Assembly: GCA_905200945.1 (NCBI GenBank)
Contig: CAJKMG010000009.1
Coordinates: 38,726 to 102,725, forward strand
Direction of reading: 5' to 3'
DNA length: 64,000 nt
DNA from: an uncultured Akkermansia sp.
GTDB taxonomy: Bacteria > Verrucomicrobiota > Verrucomicrobiia > Verrucomicrobiales > Akkermansiaceae
Below are positions 52,177 through 60,372 of this stretch, piece after piece. Position 1 is the first letter of the stretch; every line of letters starts with the position of its first letter. The notes under the pieces were generated by a model, which made no database searches, was not told where the DNA came from, and was given only the letters and a program-made list of their open reading frames with translations. A program made the position numbers and the translations under genes.

Positions 52177-52191
52177 CGGATTTGAAATGCG
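52177..52191. repeat. Dispersed palindrome copy 8
   Basis: CGGATTtgaAATgCG; the outer bases extend the dyad to CTGCG...CGCAG, with one mismatch overall. Preceded by TTTGATTGA. Confidence 0.6.
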
Positions 52192-52449
52192 CAGATGATC
52201 GCATATGGATTGAAAGCGCTTGATATTCAATGGTCCGTTCCTTTTTCTCGGTAATACATAGTTTGGCCGATGTTTTGAGAGGGAAAAGCGGGAAGCATGA
52301 TTCCGTGCCCGTATGGGAAGGCCGTGGCGTAATTGGTCAGGAACTGCTGTTGTCTCTGTCAGGGCTGCAAGCATAGACGGAAGTTCGTGACGGTTTCGTT
52401 TCCGGCCGCATCTTGTTTGGGCAGGCCATTCCGCTCATGGTACCGGCGC

Positions 52450-54417
52450 ATGAGAATTGATGTAGTAACGGATACGTATGAACCAGATGTCAATGGAGTG
52501 GCCCTGACGCTGGGGCGTCTGGTCGGCGGCCTCCGGATGCGCGGGCATCTGGTACATGTGATGAGGGCTTCAGAACGGGGCGGTTCTTTCAATCCCGGGG
52601 AGACGGCCATGCCGTCCCTTGCCCTTCCCATGTACCGTGAGGTGAAGATAGGTTTGCCTTCTGCAGACAGGTTCCGCGCCAGATGGATGAAAAAAAGGCC
52701 GGATGTGGTATACGTGGCTACGGAAAGCCCCATGGGAGCGTCTGCCGTGAAGGCCGCCCGCGCCCTGGAGGTTCCCGTGGTGATGGGATTCCATACCAAT
52801 TTCCACCAGTACATGAAGGATTACCGTTTCTCCAGGATGGAAGCAGCGGCCGTGAATTATCTGCGCAAGCTCCACAACCGGGCAGCGATGACGGTGGTGC
52901 CTACGGAGGAAATGCGCCGCACTCTGGAAGATTTGGAGTTTGAACGCCTTTCCGTCATGGGGCGCGGAGTGGATGCCGTCCTGTTTGATCCCGCAAAGAG
53001 GGATGTTGCCCTGCGCCAGTCGTGGGGCGTCTGGCGGGATGAAGTGGTATTTGGCATTGTGGGGCGTCTGGCGCGGGAAAAGAATCTGGTAACGGCTTTG
53101 GGACTGTACACGCGCTTGCAGAGGGAGTTTCCGGATTGCGGCATGAAAATGGTGGTAGTAGGGGACGGCCCCATGATGAACAGCCTGCGCAGTGAGTTTC
53201 CTGATGCCGTTTTTTGTGGAATGCGCCGTGGGGAAGACCTGGCGCGCCATTATGCCGCCATGGACGTCTTGCTGTTCGCTAGTGAGACGGAAACCTTCGG
53301 GAACGTTTTGCTGGAAGGCATGGCCAGCGGTTTGGCTACGGTCAGCTACCGTTATGCCGCTTCCGCGGATGTGGTGCTGGACGGCATCAACGGCCTTCAG
53401 GCGGAGAAAGGGGATGAAGAGGGGTTTTATTCCGCCATGCGCCGTCTGCTGGAAGACGGGGAGATGATCGGGAGGCTTGGGAAACAGGCCCGCAGGACGG
53501 TGAACGCCAGGGCCTGGGATTCCATCCATGACAGGTTTGAAGAACTGCTGGCTTCCGTGGCGCGGGAGGAAAACGGGACCGGATGCGCCCGCCCCCCGCG
53601 GGATGCCGTGCTGGAATGCCGCACGGTTTTTTTGTCGGACCTTCATCTGGGAACGAAAGACTGCAAGGCGGACGAATGCCGGAGATTTCTGAAACATGTC
53701 CGGGCTGGAAAAATTGTGCTGGTGGGGGATGTTGTGGATGCCTGGGCTTTGTCCCGCGGCGGCCGCTGGCGGCGGAGGCATACGCGCTTTGTCCGCACCT
53801 TGTTGAAAAAGATGGAACAGGAGGATGTGGAAGTCCTGTACCTGCGCGGAAACCACGATGATATTCTGGAAAAATTTCTGCCTTTTCATCTGGGCGGTTT
53901 GAAAATTGTCAGGGAGTACGTGCACCAGGCTGCGGATGGAAGACGCTACCTGTGCGTGCATGGGGACGGTTTTGACGCCATTTCCACCAATCATCGGTGG
54001 CTGGCGATGCTCGGATCTCTGGGGTATGACGTTTTACTGATGCTCAACCGGTTTTATAACAGGTACCGCGCCTGGCGGGGCAGGGAATATTATTCCGTTT
54101 CCCGCGCCATCAAGAGCCGCGTGAAATCCGCCGTCAATTTTATCGGAAAATATGAAGAACAGCTTCAAAGCCTGGCGGTGAAAAGGCAGTGCGACGGCAT
54201 CATTGCCGGGCATGTGCATCATCCGGCGGATACCATGGTGGGAAAGGTGAGATATCTGAATTGCGGGGACTGGGTGGAAACCATGAGCGCGGTGCTGGAA
54301 TACGGCGACGGCCGTATGGAAACAGTGCTTTACAAAGATTTCATGAAACGCCTGGCATATGGAAGATGCGGAACCATGGAGGACGCGGAAACTTCTCCCG
54401 GCACGGGGGATTCATGA
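52450..54417 (+). CDS. Fusion of a GT4 glycosyltransferase and an LpxH-like metallophosphoesterase
   Basis: Protein of 655 residues with two enzymes in one chain. Residues 1 to about 380 are a GT-B glycosyltransferase of family 4: MRIDVVTDTYEPDVNGVALT, GFHTNFHQYM, the donor-binding FGIVGRLAREKNL and ASETETFGNVLLEGMASGL. From about residue 392 a calcineurin-like phosphoesterase follows with all metal motifs: SDLHLGTKD (Asp about 397), VGDVVDAW, LRGNHDD, CVHGDGFD and IIAGHVHHP. This second part resembles UDP-2,3-diacylglucosamine hydrolase relatives. The two are often neighbouring genes in other bacteria. A role in envelope lipid glycosylation is inferred. ATG 52450 fits the GT4 start. Confidence 0.88.
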   Translation: MRIDVVTDTYEPDVNGVALTLGRLVGGLRMRGHLVHVMRASERGGSFNPGETAMPSLALPMYREVKIGLPSADRFRARWMKKRPDVVYVATESPMGASAVKAARALEVPVVMGFHTNFHQYMKDYRFSRMEAAAVNYLRKLHNRAAMTVVPTEEMRRTLEDLEFERLSVMGRGVDAVLFDPAKRDVALRQSWGVWRDEVVFGIVGRLAREKNLVTALGLYTRLQREFPDCGMKMVVVGDGPMMNSLRSEFPDAVFCGMRRGEDLARHYAAMDVLLFASETETFGNVLLEGMASGLATVSYRYAASADVVLDGINGLQAEKGDEEGFYSAMRRLLEDGEMIGRLGKQARRTVNARAWDSIHDRFEELLASVAREENGTGCARPPRDAVLECRTVFLSDLHLGTKDCKADECRRFLKHVRAGKIVLVGDVVDAWALSRGGRWRRRHTRFVRTLLKKMEQEDVEVLYLRGNHDDILEKFLPFHLGGLKIVREYVHQAADGRRYLCVHGDGFDAISTNHRWLAMLGSLGYDVLLMLNRFYNRYRAWRGREYYSVSRAIKSRVKSAVNFIGKYEEQLQSLAVKRQCDGIIAGHVHHPADTMVGKVRYLNCGDWVETMSAVLEYGDGRMETVLYKDFMKRLAYGRCGTMEDAETSPGTGDS

Positions 54418-54467
54418 CGGAACGGCCTTTATCCGGTTTCCCCCCGGAAGTGGGACAAAATGACTTT

Positions 54468-54506
54468 GTGTGACATTTTGTCTCTTTTCTGGTGTGACAT
54501 TATGTC
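54468..54506 (+). promoter_or_regulatory. Two 15-mer repeats upstream of dnaK (enhancer- or operator-like)
   Basis: GTGTGACATTTTGTC at 54468-54482 and GTGTGACATTATGTC at 54492-54506, start to start 24 bp. Each has a GACA...TGTC dyad. A weaker inverted copy (GGGACAAAATGAC) lies at 54452-54464. They end about 100 bp before the sigma-54-like promoter, a typical distance for sites of an enhancer-binding protein; they could instead bind a repressor. Confidence 0.55.
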
Positions 54507-54607
54507 CCGTTTCCCTTTGTCGGGAAAATAGAGGAATGAAAGGAAAAACAGCATAATATGATTATAATATGACATTTGCGTTTATTTTTCAGTATGCCTT
54601 GCCAGAT

Positions 54608-54623
54608 TGGCATGCCATTTGCA
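54608..54623 (+). promoter_or_regulatory. Candidate sigma-54 promoter of dnaK
   Basis: TGGCATGccatTTGCA matches the -24/-12 consensus TGGCAyr-N4-TTGCa, with the GG and GC doublets exactly 10 bases apart. Transcription would start near 54634 and leave a leader of about 90 nt. No CIRCE element was seen in the region. Presence of rpoN in this genome is not shown by the window. Confidence 0.5.
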
Positions 54624-54722
54624 ACAAAAGAGGCAAGAATATGAGTTTGCCTGCATGATGCTTCAGGTCATGAGGAAATCAAATCTCAACGAAATCCATT
54701 CAAAACAATCTAAAATAACGAT

Positions 54723-56651
54723 ATGGCTAAAATATTAGGAATCGACCTTGGCACGACCAACTCGTGCATGGCTGTGATGGAAGGCGGTCAGGGCACCGTA
54801 CTTGAGAACAGCGAAGGTGCGCGCACCACTCCCTCCATTGTTGCTTTCACCAAAAGCGGTGAACGCCTCGTGGGGCAGGCCGCCAAACGTCAGGCGGTAA
54901 CCAACCCGAAAAACACCGTGTTTTCCTCCAAGCGCCTCATCGGCCGCAAATACAGCGAACTGACGGAAGAAGATAAAAAGGTGCCGTACGAAATTGTGGA
55001 AGCTCCCAACGGGGATGCCTATATCCGCGTGGATGTGGGCGGTGAAAAGAAAACCTTTTCTCCCCAGGAAATCGCTTCCATGGTGCTGGCCAAGCTGAAA
55101 GCCGATGCGGAATCCAAACTTGGTGAAACAATCACGGAAGCTGTAATTACCGTCCCCGCTTATTTCAATGACGCCCAGCGCAACGCGACCAAGGCCGCCG
55201 GTGAAATCGCCGGCCTTAAAGTGCGCCGCATTATCAATGAACCGACGGCGGCGGCTCTGGCCTACGGCTTGGACAAAAAGTCCAATGAAAATATTGCCGT
55301 ATATGACCTCGGCGGCGGCACCTTCGATATTTCCGTTCTGGAAATCGGCGACGGAGTGTTTGAGGTGAAGGCTTCCGACGGCGACACCCACCTGGGCGGC
55401 GATGACTGGGACAACGCAATCATCAACTGGATCATAGGCGAGTTCAAGAAAGACTCCGGCATGGATCTTTCCAACCAGCCTGACGCTATCCAGCGCATCA
55501 AGGAAGAAGCGGAAAAGGCCAAGATCGCCCTTTCCTCCACCCAGAGCTATGACATCAGCCTGCCGTTCATCACGGCGGACGCTTCCGGCCCCAAGCATAT
55601 CCAGCTGACGCTGAGCCGTCCCAAGCTGGAACAGCTCACGGAAGACCTGCTGGACCGCACCCGCAAGCCTGTGTTGGACTGCATTGCCGCGTCCGGATTG
55701 AAAACCGGAGACATTGACGAGCTGGTTCTGGTGGGCGGCATGACCCGCATGCCCGCCGTCCAGGAAATGGCCCATACGCTGGCCGGCAAGGAACCCCACA
55801 AGGGCGTGAACCCGGATGAAGTGGTGGCCTTGGGTGCCGCCATTCAGGGCGGCGTGCTTCAGGGAGACGTGAATGACGTGCTTCTGCTGGACGTGACTCC
55901 GCTGACCCTGTCCATTGAAACGATGGGCGGCATCGCTACCCCGATGATCGAACGCAACACGACCATCCCGGTGCGCAAGAGCCAGGTGTTCTCCACCGCC
56001 GCTGACAATCAGCCCGCCGTGGACATCCGCATTTGCCAGGGCGAACGCAAGATGTTTGAGGATAACAAGCTCCTCGGCAACTTCAAGCTGGACGGCATTT
56101 CCCCCGCTCCGCGCGGCGTACCGCAGATTGAAGTGACTTTTGACATTGACGCCAACGGCATTCTGCATGTATCCGCCAAGGACAAGGGCACCGGCAAGGA
56201 GCAGAAAATTTCCATCCAGGGCTCCAGCGGCCTTTCCAAGGATGAAATTGAGCGCGCCAAGCGTGACGCGGAAGCCCACGCGGAAGAAGACAAGAAACGC
56301 GCTGAGGAAATTGACACCATCAACCAGGCTGATTCCCTCTGCTTCTCCGTGGAGCGCCAGCTTAAGGATATGGGTGACAAGCTGCCCGCAGACCTCAAGC
56401 GTGAAATTGAAGACAAGGCAACGCGTCTCAAGGAAGCCGTTTCCAAGAAGGACATCGCGGCGATCAAGGCTGGCAAGGAAGACCTGGAATCCCGTCTGGA
56501 AGCCCTGTACAAGGCGGCGGAAGCCGCCCAGCAGTCCGCCGGGGCCGCCGGTCCCATGCCGGGCGCCTCTTCCGAAGATGAACCTTCCGACGGTCCCCGC
56601 AAGGCGAAAGGCCGCGTGGTGGACGCTGAAATCGTGGACGACGATAAATAA
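54723..56651 (+). CDS. dnaK: Chaperone DnaK (Hsp70)
   Basis: ATP-driven protein-folding chaperone, 642 residues. Nucleotide-binding domain starts AKILGIDLGTTNSCMAVMEGG; phosphate motif VYDLGGGTFDISVLEI; substrate domain after the linker DVLLLDVTPLTLSIET; C-terminal lid and acidic, Gly/Ala-rich tail ending EIVDDDK. No Shine-Dalgarno sequence; the leader is A-rich. Followed by a strong hairpin, then groES and groEL on the same strand, an uncommon direct dnaK-groESL order; dnaJ and grpE are absent here. Confidence 0.98.
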   Translation: MAKILGIDLGTTNSCMAVMEGGQGTVLENSEGARTTPSIVAFTKSGERLVGQAAKRQAVTNPKNTVFSSKRLIGRKYSELTEEDKKVPYEIVEAPNGDAYIRVDVGGEKKTFSPQEIASMVLAKLKADAESKLGETITEAVITVPAYFNDAQRNATKAAGEIAGLKVRRIINEPTAAALAYGLDKKSNENIAVYDLGGGTFDISVLEIGDGVFEVKASDGDTHLGGDDWDNAIINWIIGEFKKDSGMDLSNQPDAIQRIKEEAEKAKIALSSTQSYDISLPFITADASGPKHIQLTLSRPKLEQLTEDLLDRTRKPVLDCIAASGLKTGDIDELVLVGGMTRMPAVQEMAHTLAGKEPHKGVNPDEVVALGAAIQGGVLQGDVNDVLLLDVTPLTLSIETMGGIATPMIERNTTIPVRKSQVFSTAADNQPAVDIRICQGERKMFEDNKLLGNFKLDGISPAPRGVPQIEVTFDIDANGILHVSAKDKGTGKEQKISIQGSSGLSKDEIERAKRDAEAHAEEDKKRAEEIDTINQADSLCFSVERQLKDMGDKLPADLKREIEDKATRLKEAVSKKDIAAIKAGKEDLESRLEALYKAAEAAQQSAGAAGPMPGASSEDEPSDGPRKAKGRVVDAEIVDDDK

Positions 56652-56662
56652 GCAACCCCTTC

Positions 56663-56696
56663 CCGCCGGAGGGGGAAGCAATTCCCCCTCCGGCGG
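56663..56696 (+). other. Strong GNRA-capped hairpin between dnaK and groES
   Basis: Perfect 15-bp stem from CCGCCGGAGGGGGAA with a GCAA tetraloop, 11 bp past the dnaK stop. There is no T-run after it, so it is likely an mRNA stability or processing element, or a partial attenuator separating dnaK from groES-groEL expression. Confidence 0.7.
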
Positions 56697-56746
56697 AACA
56701 TTACATCCCGTATTATTCATCTACAACAACATCAAAACAACATACT

Positions 56747-57037
56747 ATGGCAAACATCAAACCCCTAGGACAACGTGTGCTGGTCAAGCGCATTGAAGCT
56801 GAAACCAAGACGGCCGGCGGCCTGTTTCTGCCGGACACCGCCAAGGAAAAACCCCAGGAAGCCGAAGTGATCTCCGTAGGCACCGGCGGCCGCGATGAAA
56901 AAGGCGCCCTGATTGAATTCACCGTGAAGCCCGGAGACCGCGTGCTTATTTCCAAGTACGGCGGCACGGAAATTAAACTGGACGGGGAAGACTACCTCAT
57001 CCTGTCTGAAAACGATATTCTGGCCATCATCGGCTAA
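56747..57037 (+). CDS. groES: Co-chaperonin GroES
   Basis: Heptameric lid of the GroEL folding chamber, 96 residues. IKPLGQRVLVKRIEAETKTA opens the protein; the mobile loop is AGGLFLPDTAKEKPQEAEVI, and GDRVLISKYGGTEIKLDGEDYLIL closes it. Lies 95 bp after dnaK and 45 bp before groEL. The leader before ATG is A/C-rich without a Shine-Dalgarno motif. Confidence 0.98.
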   Translation: MANIKPLGQRVLVKRIEAETKTAGGLFLPDTAKEKPQEAEVISVGTGGRDEKGALIEFTVKPGDRVLISKYGGTEIKLDGEDYLILSENDILAIIG

Positions 57038-57082
57038 ATGGCACCACACACACATTCAACATCATTTTAAATATTTAACATT

Positions 57083-58735
57083 ATGGCTAAACAAATCCAA
57101 TTTGACGAAACCGCCCGCCAGGCTTTGCTCCGCGGCGTGGAACAGATTGCCAAGGCTGTCAAGAGCACGCTGGGCCCTGCCGGCCGCAACGTAGTAATCG
57201 ACAAAAAATTCGGTTCTCCCCTCATCACCAAGGACGGCGTGACCGTGGCCAAGGAAATCGAACTGGAAGACCCGTTTGAAAACATGGGCGCCCAGCTTGT
57301 CCGGGAAGTATCTTCCAAAACCAATGATGTGGCCGGGGACGGCACCACTACCGCTACCGTGCTGGCTGAAAGCATTTACCGCGAAGGCCTGCGCAACGTC
57401 ACTGCCGGAGCCAACCCCATCTCCCTTCAGAGGGGCATCATGAAGGCTGCGGATTCTGTTGTGGAAGAACTCAAGAAGATCAGCAAGCCTGTTGACTCCA
57501 GCAAGGAAGTGGCCCAGGTCGCTACCGTCTCCGCCAACTGGGACGCAGAAATCGGCAATATCATCGCGGAAGCCATGGACAAGGTGGGCAAGGACGGCAC
57601 CATCACCGTGGAAGAAGCCAAGGGTATTGAAACCACGCTGGACGTGGTGGAAGGCATGCAGTTCGACAAGGGATACCTCTCCCCCTACTTCGTGACTAAC
57701 GCGGAAACGATGGAAGCGGTGCTGGAAAATCCCTACATCCTCATCCACGAGAAGAAGATTAACAACCTGAAGGACTTCCTTCCGCTTCTTGAAAAAGTGG
57801 CCAAGAGCGGCCGTCCCTTCCTGGTAATCGCGGAAGACATTGAAGGCGAAGCCCTCGCCACCCTGGTGGTCAACCGTCTGCGCGGCGTGCTGAACATCTG
57901 CGCGGTCAAGGCTCCCGGTTTCGGCGACCGCCGCAAGGCCATGATGGAAGACATCGCCATCCTTACCGGCGGCAAGTGCATCACGGAAGACCTGGGCATC
58001 AAGCTGGAAAACGTGGGCATTGAAGACCTCGGCCAGGCCAAGCGCGTGGTTGTTTCCAAGGATGAAACCGTTATCGTGGAAGGTTCCGGCAAATCTTCCG
58101 ATATTGAAGCCCGCATTTCCCAGATTCGCCGCCAGATCAAGGACACCACGTCCGACTACGACCGCGAAAAACTCCAGGAACGCCTGGCCAAGCTGGCCGG
58201 CGGCGTGGCCGTCATCCACGTGGGTGCCGCTACGGAAACGGAAATGAAGGAAAAGAAGGCCCGTGTGGACGACGCCCTGCACGCTACCCGCGCTGCGGTG
58301 GAAGAAGGCATCGTTCCCGGCGGCGGCGTGGCGCTGATTCGCGCCCAGAAAGCCATTGACACCCTCAAACTGGAAGGTGACGAAGCAACCGGCGCCCAGA
58401 TTGTTTATCGCGCTGTGGAAGCCCCGCTCCGCCAGCTGGCCTGCAATGCCGGCCGCGAAGGAGCCCTCATCGTCGCCAACGTGAAAGGCATGAAGAATAC
58501 TGCCGAAGGTTACAACGTGGCCACGGACAAGTATGAAGACCTGCTTTCCGCCGGCGTGGTGGATCCGACCAAGGTGACCCGCTCCGCTCTGCAGAATGCG
58601 GCATCTATCGCCGGTCTGCTGCTTACCACGGAATGCGTCATCTCCGACAAGCCCGAGAAGAAGAGCTGCAGCTGCGGCTCCGGAGCTTCCGACATGGGCG
58701 GCATGGGAGGAATGGGCGGCATGGGCATGATGTAA
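57083..58735 (+). CDS. groEL: Chaperonin GroEL (Hsp60)
   Basis: Double-ring chaperonin subunit, 550 residues. ATP site segment VKSTLGPAGRNVVIDKKFGS and VAGDGTTTATVLAESI, the apical domain, the IVPGGGVALIRA hinge region, and the classical Gly-Gly-Met tail MGGMGGMGGMGMM. Near the end a Cys-rich KKSCSCGSGAS sits before the tail, which is unusual. Ends in a strong terminator; this is the last gene of the first genome in the window. Confidence 0.98.
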   Translation: MAKQIQFDETARQALLRGVEQIAKAVKSTLGPAGRNVVIDKKFGSPLITKDGVTVAKEIELEDPFENMGAQLVREVSSKTNDVAGDGTTTATVLAESIYREGLRNVTAGANPISLQRGIMKAADSVVEELKKISKPVDSSKEVAQVATVSANWDAEIGNIIAEAMDKVGKDGTITVEEAKGIETTLDVVEGMQFDKGYLSPYFVTNAETMEAVLENPYILIHEKKINNLKDFLPLLEKVAKSGRPFLVIAEDIEGEALATLVVNRLRGVLNICAVKAPGFGDRRKAMMEDIAILTGGKCITEDLGIKLENVGIEDLGQAKRVVVSKDETVIVEGSGKSSDIEARISQIRRQIKDTTSDYDREKLQERLAKLAGGVAVIHVGAATETEMKEKKARVDDALHATRAAVEEGIVPGGGVALIRAQKAIDTLKLEGDEATGAQIVYRAVEAPLRQLACNAGREGALIVANVKGMKNTAEGYNVATDKYEDLLSAGVVDPTKVTRSALQNAASIAGLLLTTECVISDKPEKKSCSCGSGASDMGGMGGMGGMGMM

Positions 58736-58774
58736 GCCCCGTCCGCTTCTTTGAAACAAGGCAATCGGCTTCAA

Positions 58775-58806
58775 GGCTCCCCGGAAAACCGGGGAGCCTT
58801 TTTTTA
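58775..58806 (+). terminator. Terminator of groEL
   Basis: Perfect 10-bp stem GGCTCCCCGG with CCGGGGAGCC, AAAA loop, then eight T residues. Forty bases past the groEL stop. Confidence 0.95.
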
Positions 58807-58972
58807 TGTTGTTTCATCAGGAGCCGGTTTCAGGATAGGGGCTGCAAAGAATATTCAGGAAATAGAGAAATATTGAATGATTATAAGAAAGGAATAAATA
58901 TAAGTTTGGGAGTGTCGTGTACATTCTAAGCCGGGTGATGAAATAAGATTATTAACTAATAATGAAAGCAAA
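58807..58972. other. Junction zone between two genomes
   Basis: Over these 166 bases the DNA changes from G+C-rich to A+T-rich style, most sharply between about 58,840 and 58,880. There is no transposase, tRNA, direct repeat or inverted repeat. The downstream promoter is of Bacteroidetes type while everything before is not. Confidence 0.8.
58901..58908 (+). promoter_or_regulatory. Bacteroidetes-type -7 promoter element
   Basis: TAAGTTTG matches the TAnnTTTG -7 consensus of Bacteroidetes sigma-ABfr promoters; a TTGA-like -33 partner lies near 58873. It is 65 bp upstream of the lipoprotein start. Confidence 0.55.
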
Positions 58973-60181
58973 ATGAAAAGATTGTTTGTGAACTTTATGA
59001 CGTTTGCCGTTATGGCAACAGCACTTACATTGACTGCATGTAGCAGTGATAGTGACGGAGACGGTGATGGTAACGGAGATGGTGGAAACAACGGTGGGAC
59101 CGGTAGCTCTATTGTTGTGGGCGAAAATATCCTGTCCGGCACGCTGACCGGAGAACAAACACTGGAAGCTAAGGAATATATTCTGAACGGAACGGTAGTC
59201 ATTGAAAATGGAGGGCGTCTGAATATCCCTGCCGGAACAACGATTAAAGCTCGTGAAGGTTTCAGCAGTTATCTGCTGGTAGCACAGGGCGGTAAACTTT
59301 ATGCTGACGGTACAGCTGATAAACCGATTGTTTTCACTGCCAATTCAACAACCCCTACATCCGGCTATTGGGGAGGAATCATTATCAATGGTAAAGCTCC
59401 GATTTCCGGTTCGAACGCCAATAAGAGTGATACAGGTCTGACGGAAATCGACAACAACTATAAATACGGTGGTAATGTCGATAATGACAATTCCGGTTCA
59501 CTGACTTATGTGAAAATCTGCTATGCCGGTGCCCGCTCTACTGCCGATATCGAGCACAACGGATTGACACTGAACGGTGTTGGAAACGGTACCAAGATTG
59601 AGAATATCTATATTCTTGAGAGCGCGGATGATGCCATCGAATTCTTTGGCGGTACGGTGAATGTAACCAACCTGTTGGCTGTGAACCCGGATGATGATAT
59701 GTTCGACTTCACTCAAGGATATTCCGGTAAATTGAAAAACTGCTATGGCGTTTGGGAAAGCGGTTATACCAGTACGGAAGCAGATCCGCGCGGCATTGAA
59801 GCAGATGGTAACTTGGATGGCATTTATCCGGATCATTTACGTCAGTCAGACTTTGCGGTTGAAAATATGACAATCGTAAATAATGCTGCCAATACAACGG
59901 ATAATGTAGACCGTATGCAAGACGTGATTAAAATCCGTCGTGGAGCAAAAACTACGATCACCAATGCTCTTGTCAAAGGTTCCGGCGGTACAATCGATTT
60001 GATTGATATGAATGACAGTAAAGGGGCAGGAAGTGCGTCTTCCAGCATCAGTGTAACCCATACATTGAACTTTAAGAATAAGCTGAACGGTACATTGAAT
60101 ACATTTACCGAGCCGACTACGAATACTGGTGCAGATGCATCCCTGTTTACTTGGACTGGATATAATATTTCCTCATTATAA
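58973..60181 (+). CDS. Bacteroidales surface lipoprotein with beta-helix body, function unknown
   Basis: Protein of 402 residues. A lipoprotein signal peptide (FAVMATALTLTAC, Cys at residue 23) is followed by an acidic SSDSDGDGDGN linker, typical of surface-exposed Bacteroidales lipoproteins. The body contains repeating short strands (LNIPAGTTIKAR, LYADGTADKPIVFTAN, YWGGIIINGKAP, IENIYILESADDAIEFFGG) of a right-handed parallel beta-helix and no obvious catalytic site. Codon use is clearly more A/T-ending than the genes before 58,735. Monocistronic with a terminator. Confidence 0.85.
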   Translation: MKRLFVNFMTFAVMATALTLTACSSDSDGDGDGNGDGGNNGGTGSSIVVGENILSGTLTGEQTLEAKEYILNGTVVIENGGRLNIPAGTTIKAREGFSSYLLVAQGGKLYADGTADKPIVFTANSTTPTSGYWGGIIINGKAPISGSNANKSDTGLTEIDNNYKYGGNVDNDNSGSLTYVKICYAGARSTADIEHNGLTLNGVGNGTKIENIYILESADDAIEFFGGTVNVTNLLAVNPDDDMFDFTQGYSGKLKNCYGVWESGYTSTEADPRGIEADGNLDGIYPDHLRQSDFAVENMTIVNNAANTTDNVDRMQDVIKIRRGAKTTITNALVKGSGGTIDLIDMNDSKGAGSASSSISVTHTLNFKNKLNGTLNTFTEPTTNTGADASLFTWTGYNISSL

Positions 60182-60224
60182 TAAGATATAGGTTAGCGAA
60201 GTTTATCTTTTTCAATGGGAGGTC

Positions 60225-60263
60225 TGGGAGAATTTGTAACAAACAGATTCTCCCATATTTTAT
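60225..60263 (+). terminator. Terminator of the lipoprotein gene
   Basis: 9-bp stem TGGGAGAAT with ATTCTCCCA, 13-base loop, followed by TATTTTATTTA. Confidence 0.75.
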
Positions 60264-60372
60264 TTATTTATTTTCGTAATCTTCTTTTAGCTTTTTTATT
60301 TGCTCCTTTATGGTATCAGTGATTACCTTTTTTGTATATTTGTCAACCTATTGTCTTACAATAATACAAAAT

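Larger units (their letters stand above)
51559..52449. other. Long AT-rich intergenic region with four palindromes
   Basis: About 890 bp, the most A+T-rich stretch of the first part. It contains palindrome copies 5 to 8. Small frames (51866-52060 plus, 52069-52374 minus) run straight through the palindromes, have no start signals and match nothing. It must hold the promoters of the Sel1 gene and of the glycosyltransferase fusion. It could hide a small RNA; I cannot define one. Confidence 0.6.

Noticed and set aside
14268..52191. CRISPR array from the recurring palindromes
   Set aside because: Copies are kilobases apart and not regularly spaced, and no cas gene is seen.
52069..52374. 101-codon minus-strand ORF
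   Set aside because: Runs through palindrome copy 8 and has no start signal or recognisable domain.
54418..54722. CIRCE (HrcA) operator upstream of dnaK
   Set aside because: TTAGCACTC-N9-GAGTGCTAA or a near variant is not present.
54735..56720. 661-codon antisense frame over dnaK
   Set aside because: Antisense of a strongly biased coding gene; such frames are common and carry no domain.
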